Source: Bacteroidota bacterium
GTDB taxonomy: Bacteria; Bacteroidota; Bacteroidia; Chitinophagales; Saprospiraceae
Length of the DNA stretch: 64,000 nt
Direction: 5' to 3'
Assembly (NCBI GenBank): GCA_016124585.1
Contig: WGNL01000018.1
Location: 1-64,000 of the forward strand
Position 1 is the stretch's first letter. Each line of letters starts with the position of its first letter. Made by a program: the position numbers and the translations under genes. The notes below the pieces were generated by a model. That model was not told the origin of the DNA, searched no databases, and was given only the letters and a program-made list of their open reading frames with translations. Of the stretch, positions 26,255-33,312 are shown piece after piece.

Positions 26255-26498
26255 AATATACCTCCTTTTTGATTCAGGCTCTGAAAATGGGCAAACGGAC
26301 AGAACGCCAAGTTATTCAAAGCGGTCTTGGGGATAGAGTCATTCAGGATAAATGACTTAGCTGATGTCTATTCGCCCATCACCATAACCTCATTTTAAGT
26401 GCTTACAATTATGTTCCAAAGTTAGATGCGATGATGTTGTTGCTAAATGACTTCCATCAACCAACTAGCTGACTTATGTCAAATGCCTTGATTCAATC
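26255..26498. other. 244-bp spacer between hsp20 genes
   Basis: A non-coding region holding the promoter and tandem operators of the 25799 gene (separate entry). The upstream hsp20 ends at 26499. Confidence 0.5.
26417..26481 (-). promoter_or_regulatory. Promoter and tandem CRP/FNR-type operators of hsp20
   Basis: The minus strand reads TAACTTTG at 26424-26417, a perfect -7 element. TGACTTCCATCA (26448-26459) is centred exactly 29.5 bp upstream of it. A second site, TGACTTATGTCA (26470-26481), is centred exactly 22 bp further upstream. Both the spacing and the tandem distance repeat those at 22383-22448. Confidence 0.7.
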
Positions 26499-26945
26499 TC
26501 ACTCAACCTTGACATGGTGTGGCTTTTTATCTTCTGCTGTAGCTGTGCCAGAAAAACTGATTTGCAACAGGCCGTTTTCACACCTGGCCTCAATATGCTC
26601 AGCACTCAGTTCATCAGACAGCCTGAATTTGCGCTCAAATGCATCCATTGAAAACTCCTCTATGATACTTTCTGTCATCATCGTTTTGACTTTGCCTGGT
26701 TTGTTGCCCTTCACGGTCAGGTAGTTTCCTTTGATTTTGACTTCAAGTTCCTCCTTTGTGAATCCAGGTACGGAAATATCCAGCATAAATTTTTTGTCGT
26801 GTTTGGAAACATTGGCTGGCGGCATCGCATGCCAAGGGATGTCAAATGATGAGCGTCCGAGAAAGTGGCTAGAGTCAACTAGGGGGCTGTAACTATCACC
26901 CATCCAGTCGAATACATAGCTTCTAAGATTTGGTCTCCATCTCAT
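26499..26945 (-). CDS. Hsp20/alpha-crystallin small heat shock protein
   Basis: A 148-residue second small heat shock protein. The crystallin domain includes ANVSKHDKKFMLDISVPGFTKEELEVKI and the signature RKFRLSDELSAEHIEARCENGLLQISF. It ends with AEDKKPHHVKVE, like many Bacteroidota Hsp20 proteins. It is diverged from the copy at 25799, so the two may hetero-oligomerise. It has its own upstream region with degenerate CRP/FNR-type sites. Confidence 0.9.
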   Translation of the reverse strand: MRWRPNLRSYVFDWMGDSYSPLVDSSHFLGRSSFDIPWHAMPPANVSKHDKKFMLDISVPGFTKEELEVKIKGNYLTVKGNKPGKVKTMMTESIIEEFSMDAFERKFRLSDELSAEHIEARCENGLLQISFSGTATAEDKKPHHVKVE

Positions 26946-27017
26946 GACTAAAGTTTTTGAGTTTCAGCCTCCGACGCTTAGTTTTTTTTGGAAATTCCGC
27001 ACCGGATTTTTTTGCTA

Positions 27018-27104
27018 GAAACATAGTTATTTAATGCCCTAAAGCTGCGGGAATTGGATTCTGGGAGCATTAGTATCTGTCACTAGATGCATTGATTTTA
27101 GTCA
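27018..27104 (-). promoter_or_regulatory. Possible degenerate operator pair upstream of hsp20
   Basis: TGATTTTAGTCA (27093-27104) and a half-site-only copy TAGTATCTGTCA (27071-27082) are again 22 bp apart. Candidate minus-strand -7 elements are weak: CAGCTTTA (27047-27040, at 29.5 bp) and TATGTTTC (27025-27018, at 51.5 bp). Confidence 0.35.
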
Positions 27105-27123
27105 TCAAATTAATTCGAATGCG

Positions 27124-27173
27124 CTAAAAATAGCTTGCCCGCTACCCTACAAATCTGGGATAGCGGGCAAGCC
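27124..27173 (-). terminator. Intrinsic terminator of thioredoxin
   Basis: A GCTTGCCCGCTA/TAGCGGGCAAGC stem (27133-27172) with flanking CCC/GGG pairs is followed on the minus strand by ATTTTTAG (27131-27124). It lies 20 bp after the trx stop. Confidence 0.8.
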
Positions 27174-27193
27174 ATTTTGTTCCAAAAACAAAA

Positions 27194-27499
27194 CTAGGCG
27201 TGCTGCTCCAGAACGCCTTTCAGTTGTGGCCCGGATATCATGCCTACATGCCGCCAGGTTTCCTTTCCCTTTTTGAACAGGACAAAAGTGGGCACACCCT
27301 GAATACCCATGCTGCCTGCAAAAGCCTGATTCCTGTCAATATCAACTTTGACAATAGTGGCCTTTTCGCCCAATTGCTTTTTCACATCTTCTAATACAGG
27401 CGCCATCATGCGGCAGGGACCGCACCAGCTGGCTGTGAAATCAATTAGCACGGGTTTTTCACCAGCCAAAAGTTCTTTGAAACTCACTTTATTTTCCAT
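27194..27499 (-). CDS. trxA: Thioredoxin
   Basis: A 101-residue thioredoxin starting at ATG 27499 (an upstream GTG/ATG extension is not family-like). The active site is WCGPC (Cys26, Cys29), with the cis-Pro loop QGVPTFVLF. The protein reduces cytosolic disulfides. It stands inside the stress island with its own terminator downstream, and a candidate small RNA or leader upstream on the same strand. Confidence 0.9.
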   Translation of the reverse strand: MENKVSFKELLAGEKPVLIDFTASWCGPCRMMAPVLEDVKKQLGEKATIVKVDIDRNQAFAGSMGIQGVPTFVLFKKGKETWRHVGMISGPQLKGVLEQHA

Positions 27500-27589
27500 G
27501 ATTTTGATTGTTTGTAAGACATAAGTTAGCGCCAATTATGCAAATTAATTATTAGAATATCCTGATTTAATCAGCAAATAATTGGCAGT

Positions 27590-27615
27590 AAAAAAGAGCG
27601 TCAAGAAGACGCTCT
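27590..27615 (-). terminator. Intrinsic terminator
   Basis: On the minus strand AGAGCGTC pairs with GACGCTCT (27595-27615, 5-nt loop), followed by six T (27595-27590). Confidence 0.8.
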
Positions 27616-27661
27616 AACAATATTTAATCACCCGAAATATGAATCATTTCATATTAATCAC
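27590..27661 (-). ncRNA. Candidate ~70-nt small RNA upstream of trxA
   Basis: Reading on the minus strand, a start near 27661 would follow the weak promoter at 27666-27673. A first hairpin AATATGAA-ATGA-TTCATATT comes next, then an AGAGCGTC/GACGCTCT terminator hairpin with six T. No minus-strand ORF precedes it. It could instead be an attenuating leader of trxA, whose start codon is ~90 nt downstream. Confidence 0.35.
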
Positions 27662-27665
27662 ACAA

Positions 27666-27708
27666 CAAAAAAACACCCGATTTAAGCATTAGTTGGTGAC
27701 TTAACTCA
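27666..27708 (-). promoter_or_regulatory. Weak CRP/FNR-type operator with -7 element
   Basis: TGACTTAACTCA (27697-27708) has one mismatch in the right half-site. It is centred 29.5 bp upstream of the minus-strand TTTTTTTG (27673-27666), which has one mismatch to TAnnTTTG. The spacing agrees with the stronger promoters. Confidence 0.35.
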
Positions 27709-27802
27709 CTTATTCTCATGATGTTGCTCACTATTTATTATATAGTATATCGTACATTTTTGTTTTGATGAACTATGATTTTTAAACCTAAATAAAATAG
27801 TT

Positions 27803-28414
27803 ATGACACTACATGAAGAATTAATGGATATTGGCAAAGAACACCTCATCCAAATGAAAGTGCTATTGGATGAGTTGCAAGTACAGATGGCATTGGGTAA
27901 GGCCGAGGCCAAGGACATTTTTGACCGGGAAAGGAAGAACTTCCTGAATTTCGTTTCCGAAGAAAAAAGTGTTTTGCGCAAAACTGGCCAAGTTGCAAAC
28001 AGCCACCGAGCTTTGCTGATGCAAAAATTCGATGCATTTGATGCTCGACTAGCTAGGCCAATTGCCAAAAACAAGCGCCAGTACGAGCTGCGAAAACGAG
28101 AAAACCTACATGCTATCTACGAGCTGGAACTGGCCATGAAAGAAGCATATGGCGATGTAGGCATGTCACTTCAGGTAAAGCTTGATGCATTCCTTGACAA
28201 ATTGGACACTTTCCGAATCAAGTTGGCGCTGGGCGATTTTGAGACAGAAATTGAAATGGAAGCCTTGAAATCAGAATTAGTAGGTGCCGTGGGCGATATT
28301 CTGGAACGGCTGAAAAAAGAAGGTGGTGCCGAGGAAAAAATCAACGCCTTTTCCCATGAGGTTTCCAGTTCATTTGAACACATGAAGAAAGCGTTTTCCA
28401 ATTTGCTGTCTTAG
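27803..28414 (+). CDS. Helical (coiled-coil) hypothetical protein
   Basis: A 203-residue soluble, almost wholly alpha-helical protein rich in K/E/L (IQMKVLLDELQVQMALGKAEAKDIFDRERK). No signal peptide, TM segment or cysteine motif is seen. No family is recognised; the composition is like small coiled-coil stress or apolipoprotein-like proteins. It precedes the AarF kinase by 70 bp, separated by a word-type inverted repeat, and lies in the stress island, so a stress role is likely but unproven. Confidence 0.7.
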   Translation: MTLHEELMDIGKEHLIQMKVLLDELQVQMALGKAEAKDIFDRERKNFLNFVSEEKSVLRKTGQVANSHRALLMQKFDAFDARLARPIAKNKRQYELRKRENLHAIYELELAMKEAYGDVGMSLQVKLDAFLDKLDTFRIKLALGDFETEIEMEALKSELVGAVGDILERLKKEGGAEEKINAFSHEVSSSFEHMKKAFSNLLS

Positions 28415-28465
28415 TATTTGGGCATTGGGTGATTGACAAACCCCATCAATCACCCAATACCTCAA
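28414..28465. repeat. Word-type intergenic inverted repeat
   Basis: AGTATTTGGGCATTGGGTGA (from 28413) and ATTGA face CATCAATCACCCAATACCTC. It lies between two plus-strand genes. Confidence 0.6.
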
Positions 28466-28484
28466 TTTTCAAAACTCAGCACAC

Positions 28485-30167
28485 ATGGTTGCCACAAAAG
28501 CACATAAGCCCAGCCTCATCAGCCGCTATGAAAAAGTCATTGGCATAATGATCAAGTATGGTTTTGCCGACGTGGTCACCCACCCGCCTTTTAGCCGTTT
28601 TTTCCCTAAATGGAAACGATTGGTTCCGAAGCACGATGGACAACCCGTCACCGAATTTACCCGCTACGAAAGGATGAGAATGGTCTGCGAAGAACTTGGC
28701 ACTACTTTCATCAAGTTTGCACAAATTGCCAGCAACCGCCCAGACCTTTTGCCGGAGGAACTGATAGAGGAACTAGAAAAATTTCAAGATCAGGCACGGA
28801 CAGTACCTACTGAAAATATCAGAAAAACACTAGAACTGGAGCTTGGCGAAAAACTTAAAATATCATTTGAAGATATTGATTATCAACCTATTGCATCTGC
28901 TTCAATGGCACAGGTGCATCGGGCTACACTCCTAGGCGGACAGCAAGTAGTGCTCAAAGTGCAGCGCCCTGGTATTGCCGACACGGTGGCTTTGGATATC
29001 CGAATTCTTAAAAGCTTGGCTCGGCTACTGGAGCATCGCTTCCCCCAATTTGATGCGTACCAACCGATGGAACTGGTGAAAATGTTTGAAACTAGCATTC
29101 AAAAAGAGCTTGATTTTACATTGGAAGCGGCCAACATTAGGCGTTTCGGGGAGCAGTTCAAGGGGAATCCAGACATCTATATTCCAACAGTTTATCCAGA
29201 ATTTAGTACAGAAAAATTGCTTTGCATGGAGTATATCGATGGCCTGAAATGCACCAATCTGCCAGCCCTCGGTGAAATCGGCATGACGGGCCCAGAACTG
29301 GCGCTCAAGGGCATCAACCTTTATTTTGAGCAAGTATTTGACCACGGCTTTTTTCATGCCGATCCTCACCCCGGCAATATTTTCGTGCTACCTGATAAGC
29401 GGGTTTGTTTCATTGACTACGGCATGATGGGTACGGTGATGGAAGGTGACCGTGAACTGCTGGCTGACCTCTTGCTGGCCGTTCATGACCGGGATGTGGA
29501 TGGGCTGAAGACAGCGTTGCTCCGTTTTTCTTGGGATGCATCCAAGATTGACCTTGCCAGCCTGGAGTACGATATTGGTGAGTTTTTTCAAAACTATTCG
29601 AATATCGGCCTAGCAGAAATTGACTCGAATGAGGTAATGGCCGCCCTCAATTCATTGTTTTTTGATTATAAAATCAGGGTGCCTTCCAATCTGCTATTAC
29701 TCCTGAAGGCCCTCGTCATCATTGAGGGGGTTGGCCTCATGCTCGACCCAAAATACAATATCATCGAGAACATACACCCGTTTGTAGTGCGGCTTTTACG
29801 AAGAAAATATAGCCCCGCTAAACTGTCGAAAAAAATGAGCAAAACCCTTGGTGGCCTCACCAAATTGGCGGCCTCATTGCCAGAAGATATGGAGGATATT
29901 ATCGGAAAAATGAAACAGGGAAAACTGCACATTGAGTTCGAACACAAAGGCTTGGGGCCACTTGACAATGCGCTGGATGTAGCTTCAAAACGAATTTCGT
30001 TCGCTGTTGTGCTGGGATCGCTCATCCTCGGTTCATCTCTGCTCGTCATTGCCGATGTACCACCGCATATCAAAAATGTGCCTGCGCTGGGGGTATTCGG
30101 TTTTGTGATTGCAGGAGTGTTCGGTTTACGCTGGTTGGTTTCAATTTGGAAGCAGGGGAAATTTTAG
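28485..30167 (+). CDS. AarF/UbiB/ABC1 family kinase-like protein
   Basis: A 560-residue atypical kinase. The N-terminal family motif is LGTTFIKFAQIASNRPDLLPEE, in which the usual KxGQ is KFAQ. The A-rich loop ASASMAQVH, the ATP-binding lysine in VVLKVQRPG, the catalytic loop FFHADPHPGN and the metal-binding FIDYGMMG follow. Two C-terminal TM helices (VVLGSLILGSSLLVIAD, LGVFGFVIAGVFGLRWL) anchor it. Members assist ubiquinone/menaquinone biosynthesis or lipid handling; with the neighbouring cbb3 oxidase a quinone role is plausible. Confidence 0.87.
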   Translation: MVATKAHKPSLISRYEKVIGIMIKYGFADVVTHPPFSRFFPKWKRLVPKHDGQPVTEFTRYERMRMVCEELGTTFIKFAQIASNRPDLLPEELIEELEKFQDQARTVPTENIRKTLELELGEKLKISFEDIDYQPIASASMAQVHRATLLGGQQVVLKVQRPGIADTVALDIRILKSLARLLEHRFPQFDAYQPMELVKMFETSIQKELDFTLEAANIRRFGEQFKGNPDIYIPTVYPEFSTEKLLCMEYIDGLKCTNLPALGEIGMTGPELALKGINLYFEQVFDHGFFHADPHPGNIFVLPDKRVCFIDYGMMGTVMEGDRELLADLLLAVHDRDVDGLKTALLRFSWDASKIDLASLEYDIGEFFQNYSNIGLAEIDSNEVMAALNSLFFDYKIRVPSNLLLLLKALVIIEGVGLMLDPKYNIIENIHPFVVRLLRRKYSPAKLSKKMSKTLGGLTKLAASLPEDMEDIIGKMKQGKLHIEFEHKGLGPLDNALDVASKRISFAVVLGSLILGSSLLVIADVPPHIKNVPALGVFGFVIAGVFGLRWLVSIWKQGKF

Positions 30168-30212
30168 AACAGAAAAGCCTTAGCAATAAAGTATAAGAAT
30201 CGCCTAAATACA

Positions 30213-31262
30213 TCAAGTCGGCAGACCCTCTAATTTCTTTTGGTTCAAAACTCGAATAGCACCGTCTTTGATTTCAATAAGTCCATCATCCTTGAACTCG
30301 GTGAGTGTGCGAATGACACTCTCCTTCGCAGTACCTACGATGTGCGCCAAGTCTTCCCGCAGGATTTGTATATCCTGTTTTCCTTCTTTCGAATAGCGGT
30401 CGTGGAGCAGCAGCACAGCCTCAGCCACTCGCTTGCGCACGGAATTGTAGGCGAGTTGCAGCAATTGTGCCTCCTTTTCAGACACGTTGTCAGCCAGCAT
30501 TTTGATGAGGCGGCTAGCTACGTCCCGGTTAGCATAAAGCAGTTTCAGGAAGTCATCTTTTGGAATGAGACTAACAGACGTGTCTTCGAGGGCGGCTGCG
30601 GAGAAGCTGTACTGCTCGCTTTTGATGAGGGCTGTGTAGCCGATGAACTCACCAGCGTTGCGGATATTGATGATATATTCCTTGCCGATGTCATTGGTCT
30701 TGTAGATTTTGACCTGCCCCTTGCTGATGAAGTACATATAACGTGGCGTGTCACCCTCCTCGAACAGCACATCCCGTTTTTTGTACTCCTTGGTGCGCTT
30801 GTCCACGGAGAGTTTTTTCAAATCCTCATAACCTTTCGCCTCGTTGATGAAACTAATAAGGCCCTCTTCCGTGCGGTTGAACTTGCGCAAGCGCTCACTT
30901 TTTTTCAAGCGTGTTTCCACTACGGAAAGAAGTTCATCTTTGTAAAAAGGCTTCGTCACATAATCGTCGGCACCAAGGTTCATGCCCCTACGGAAATCTT
31001 CTTTTTCGGTTTTGGCAGTGAGGAAAACGAAGGGAATATCTGAGGTATCTGGTCGGTGGCTGAGGATGTTTAGTACGCCGAATCCGTCCAATTTGGGCAT
31101 CATCACGTCGCAGAGCACGAGGTCAGGGTGCTCTTTAGTGGCCAGTTCCACGCCAACGGTGCCATCTTCGGCAGCCAGCACCTGATAGCCAGATATTTCC
31201 AATATTTCCTGAAGGTTTTCACGTACCTCCAGATTGTCCTCGATGACCAGAATCTTTTTCAT
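30213..31262 (-). CDS. Response regulator with cNMP-binding and Crp-type HTH output
   Basis: A 349-residue hybrid regulator. The REC domain (1-120) has acidic residues ED (8-9), phospho-acceptor Asp52 (CDVMMP) and Lys in VTKPF. The cNMP-binding-like domain (~150-265) contains EEGDTPRYMYFISKGQVKIY and GEFIGYTALI but lacks the full cAMP RxS signature. The Crp HTH has recognition helix TAKESVIRTL; compared with E. coli CRP SRETVGR it keeps the Glu and final Arg. It is co-oriented 11 bp after the histidine kinase. It is the best candidate to bind the TGAC-N4-RTCA sites of this island. Confidence 0.9.
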   Translation of the reverse strand: MKKILVIEDNLEVRENLQEILEISGYQVLAAEDGTVGVELATKEHPDLVLCDVMMPKLDGFGVLNILSHRPDTSDIPFVFLTAKTEKEDFRRGMNLGADDYVTKPFYKDELLSVVETRLKKSERLRKFNRTEEGLISFINEAKGYEDLKKLSVDKRTKEYKKRDVLFEEGDTPRYMYFISKGQVKIYKTNDIGKEYIINIRNAGEFIGYTALIKSEQYSFSAAALEDTSVSLIPKDDFLKLLYANRDVASRLIKMLADNVSEKEAQLLQLAYNSVRKRVAEAVLLLHDRYSKEGKQDIQILREDLAHIVGTAKESVIRTLTEFKDDGLIEIKDGAIRVLNQKKLEGLPT

Positions 31263-31273
31263 AATGTCTTGAT

Positions 31274-32611
31274 TTAGCCTTGGGTGAGTGGGATATTTAT
31301 CCTAAAAACTGTGCCTTGGCTGGGTTTGCTGGTGAAAGAAATATCGCCGTCCATGAGGCCGAGATATTGTTTCACAATGTTCAAACCTAAGCCTGTTCCC
31401 TGTATATTTTCGACGTTGTTAGCCCGGAAAAACCGCTCGAACATGTGCGGCTGATCCTCTTCCGGGATGCCAATGCCTTGGTCTTCTACCTCAATGTGCA
31501 GCATTTGATCCACTACCCGCAGGCGGCAGAAAATGGGCTTCCCTGCTTCGGAATACTTGCTTGCGTTGGATACCAAATTATAAATGATGTTTTTCAAAAT
31601 CTGCTTGTCCAGTAGTACTTCCACCTCGCAGTTTTCGTGTTCCTGAATGATTTTTTGACCGGGCTTCAGCAGGCCGAGCATCTCATCCTCCACTTCATTG
31701 CAGAAATCTTGGAGCGTAAAATAGATGGCCTGTTTTTGCACCTTGTTTTCCTCTAGTTTACTGAGTGAAAGGAAATCATTGAGGATACTAGTGAGGGTTC
31801 CTACAGCGGTTTTTATCCGTTGTAAATGTTTACTTCTTTTCTCCTGATGCTCGGCGCCCCCAGTGTAGGCCTCCGCCAAATCTGCCGATGAGAGCACAGT
31901 GCTCAGCGGGGTGCGAAACTCGTGTGAAGCCATGCTCACGAAGCGGGACTTTAGCTCGTTGAGCTGTTTTTCCTTTTCAAGCGCCTTGCGCAATTCCACT
32001 TCGCTTTTGCGGAGCGCTGCCTCTGCCGCCCGGCGCTCTTCGGCTTCACGCTCCAGTTGCTGGTTCATACCAAGCAGGCGGTTCACGGCTTCCGAAAGTT
32101 CCTCGGTACGTAGGGTTACTTTCTGTTCAAGGCGCTCGTTTTGCAATTCGAGGTCTTCGTTCAATTGCCTGATTTCAGCCTCTGCTTGCTTCATGGCTGT
32201 TAGGTCTTGGATGATGCCGGTAAAAATGCGCCGGTCGTCCAACATGGTCTCGCTGACTGCTAAACGTAAGGGCATTTCACTGCCATCTTTTCGGCGTCCG
32301 ACCACTTCCCGACCAATGCCGATGATGCGAGGCTGGCGGGTTTCCAAGTAGCGGCTGATGTAACCGTCGTGGTTTTGTCTATCTGGTGTTGACATGAGCA
32401 TCGAGATATTGTTGCCCAAAACTTCTGAAGTCTTGTAGCCGAAAAGTCGCTCCGCTGCAGGGTTCATCCGCTCAACGATGCCCTGGTCGTTGATGGTGAA
32501 AATGGCGTCAATGGCTGTATTGAAGATCGCTTCCAAGTACGCCGCCATATCAGCCGTGCTTTGATTTGGCAAAATATCCTTCAATGTGGTGGTTTTTTCG
32601 ACAATAACCAT
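31274..32611 (-). CDS. PAS-domain sensor histidine kinase
   Basis: A 445-residue soluble kinase without TM segments. A PAS domain (~22-140, AAYLEAIFNTAIDAIFTINDQG ... ILGIIQDLTAM-like PAC) is FixL-like in sequence style (GIVERMNPAAERLFGYKTSEVLG ... MPLRLAVSE). A coiled coil (~140-225) leads to HisKA with SHEFRTPL and an ATPase domain with N box (NLVSNASKYS), DQGIGIPEED and GTGLGLNIVKQ. The cytosolic PAS suggests haem/oxygen or redox sensing. It is in an operon with the REC-CRP regulator. Confidence 0.9.
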   Translation of the reverse strand: MVIVEKTTTLKDILPNQSTADMAAYLEAIFNTAIDAIFTINDQGIVERMNPAAERLFGYKTSEVLGNNISMLMSTPDRQNHDGYISRYLETRQPRIIGIGREVVGRRKDGSEMPLRLAVSETMLDDRRIFTGIIQDLTAMKQAEAEIRQLNEDLELQNERLEQKVTLRTEELSEAVNRLLGMNQQLEREAEERRAAEAALRKSEVELRKALEKEKQLNELKSRFVSMASHEFRTPLSTVLSSADLAEAYTGGAEHQEKRSKHLQRIKTAVGTLTSILNDFLSLSKLEENKVQKQAIYFTLQDFCNEVEDEMLGLLKPGQKIIQEHENCEVEVLLDKQILKNIIYNLVSNASKYSEAGKPIFCRLRVVDQMLHIEVEDQGIGIPEEDQPHMFERFFRANNVENIQGTGLGLNIVKQYLGLMDGDISFTSKPSQGTVFRINIPLTQG

Positions 32612-32707
32612 TGATTTTCAACGAGTTATCACCTACCAGACTGTTAAACGCTGCAAAGTACCGAAGAAGCGCCGTCCGTCCAAATGCGGTTTATCACAAA
32701 ATTTGGG

Positions 32708-32750
32708 TGACAAAAGTCATCGCGCTCCGTTGCCACTCACCGGAACTTTG
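32708..32750 (+). promoter_or_regulatory. CRP/FNR-type operator and -7 element for the CBS-usp operon
   Basis: TGACAAAAGTCA (32708-32719), a perfect palindromic consensus, is centred 29.5 bp upstream of GAACTTTG (32743-32750), which has one mismatch to TAnnTTTG. The CBS start is 31 bp downstream. It lies in the divergent spacer with the kinase gene, so autoregulation is possible. Confidence 0.65.
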
Positions 32751-32781
32751 CCCCGAAAGATAACCAATCACAGGGCTCACA

Positions 32782-33297
32782 ATGAAATTGAATTTTGAAG
32801 AAAACTCGAAACCATTGCGGAGCAAAAAAAAGAATGAAGTTATGAACGTCTTAGCACCAATCTCAACGATCATGACCGCCAAGCTGCACACCGTCAACCC
32901 AGAGGACAGTTTGATGATGGTCAAAGAAATTTTTGACAACCACAAAATCCACCACATCCCCGTTGTGCGGTACAAGCACATTGAGGGAATTGTGAGCAAA
33001 ACGGACTTCCTACACTTTCTGCGGGCGTTCAAGAGCAACGAGATGGACAAGTTCATCGACGAAACCCGTCTTCGCTCCTGGAAGGCTGAGGAAATCATGA
33101 CCAAGGGCCTTGCCAAAGTGGAAAGCACTGACCCCATCCGCACGGCATTGGAGGTGTTTCTGGTGAACAGATTCCACGCCATACCCGTTGTAGACAATGA
33201 TGAATTAGTGGGTATCGTGACCACTTTCGACATTATTCGGGCCATCGAAGATGAACCAATTCCGCTCGAAAATTATAAGAAAGCAAAGGCCGTTTAA
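32782..33297 (+). CDS. CBS-pair domain protein
   Basis: A 171-residue CBS-pair protein; an internal ATG at 32842 (MNVLAPISTIMTAKL) is an equally good start and matches the length of the paralogues. CBS1 (~24-85) contains HKIHHIPVVRYKHIEGIVSKTDFLHF. CBS2 (~105-165) contains NRFHAIPVVDNDELVGIVTTFDIIRA. The acidic tail is ENYKKAKAV. It is the third CBS paralogue in the island, in an operon with usp 15 bp downstream and under the operator at 32708. Confidence 0.87.
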   Translation: MKLNFEENSKPLRSKKKNEVMNVLAPISTIMTAKLHTVNPEDSLMMVKEIFDNHKIHHIPVVRYKHIEGIVSKTDFLHFLRAFKSNEMDKFIDETRLRSWKAEEIMTKGLAKVESTDPIRTALEVFLVNRFHAIPVVDNDELVGIVTTFDIIRAIEDEPIPLENYKKAKAV

Positions 33298-33312
33298 ACC
33301 CATTCAGTTCGT

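Larger units (their letters stand above)
27500..27802. other. 303-bp divergent spacer
   Basis: No ORF. It contains a minus-strand terminator (27590-27615), a short dyad AATATGAA/TTCATATT around 27635-27655 and a weak operator/promoter pair (27666-27708). The right part is extremely AT-rich. Confidence 0.5.
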
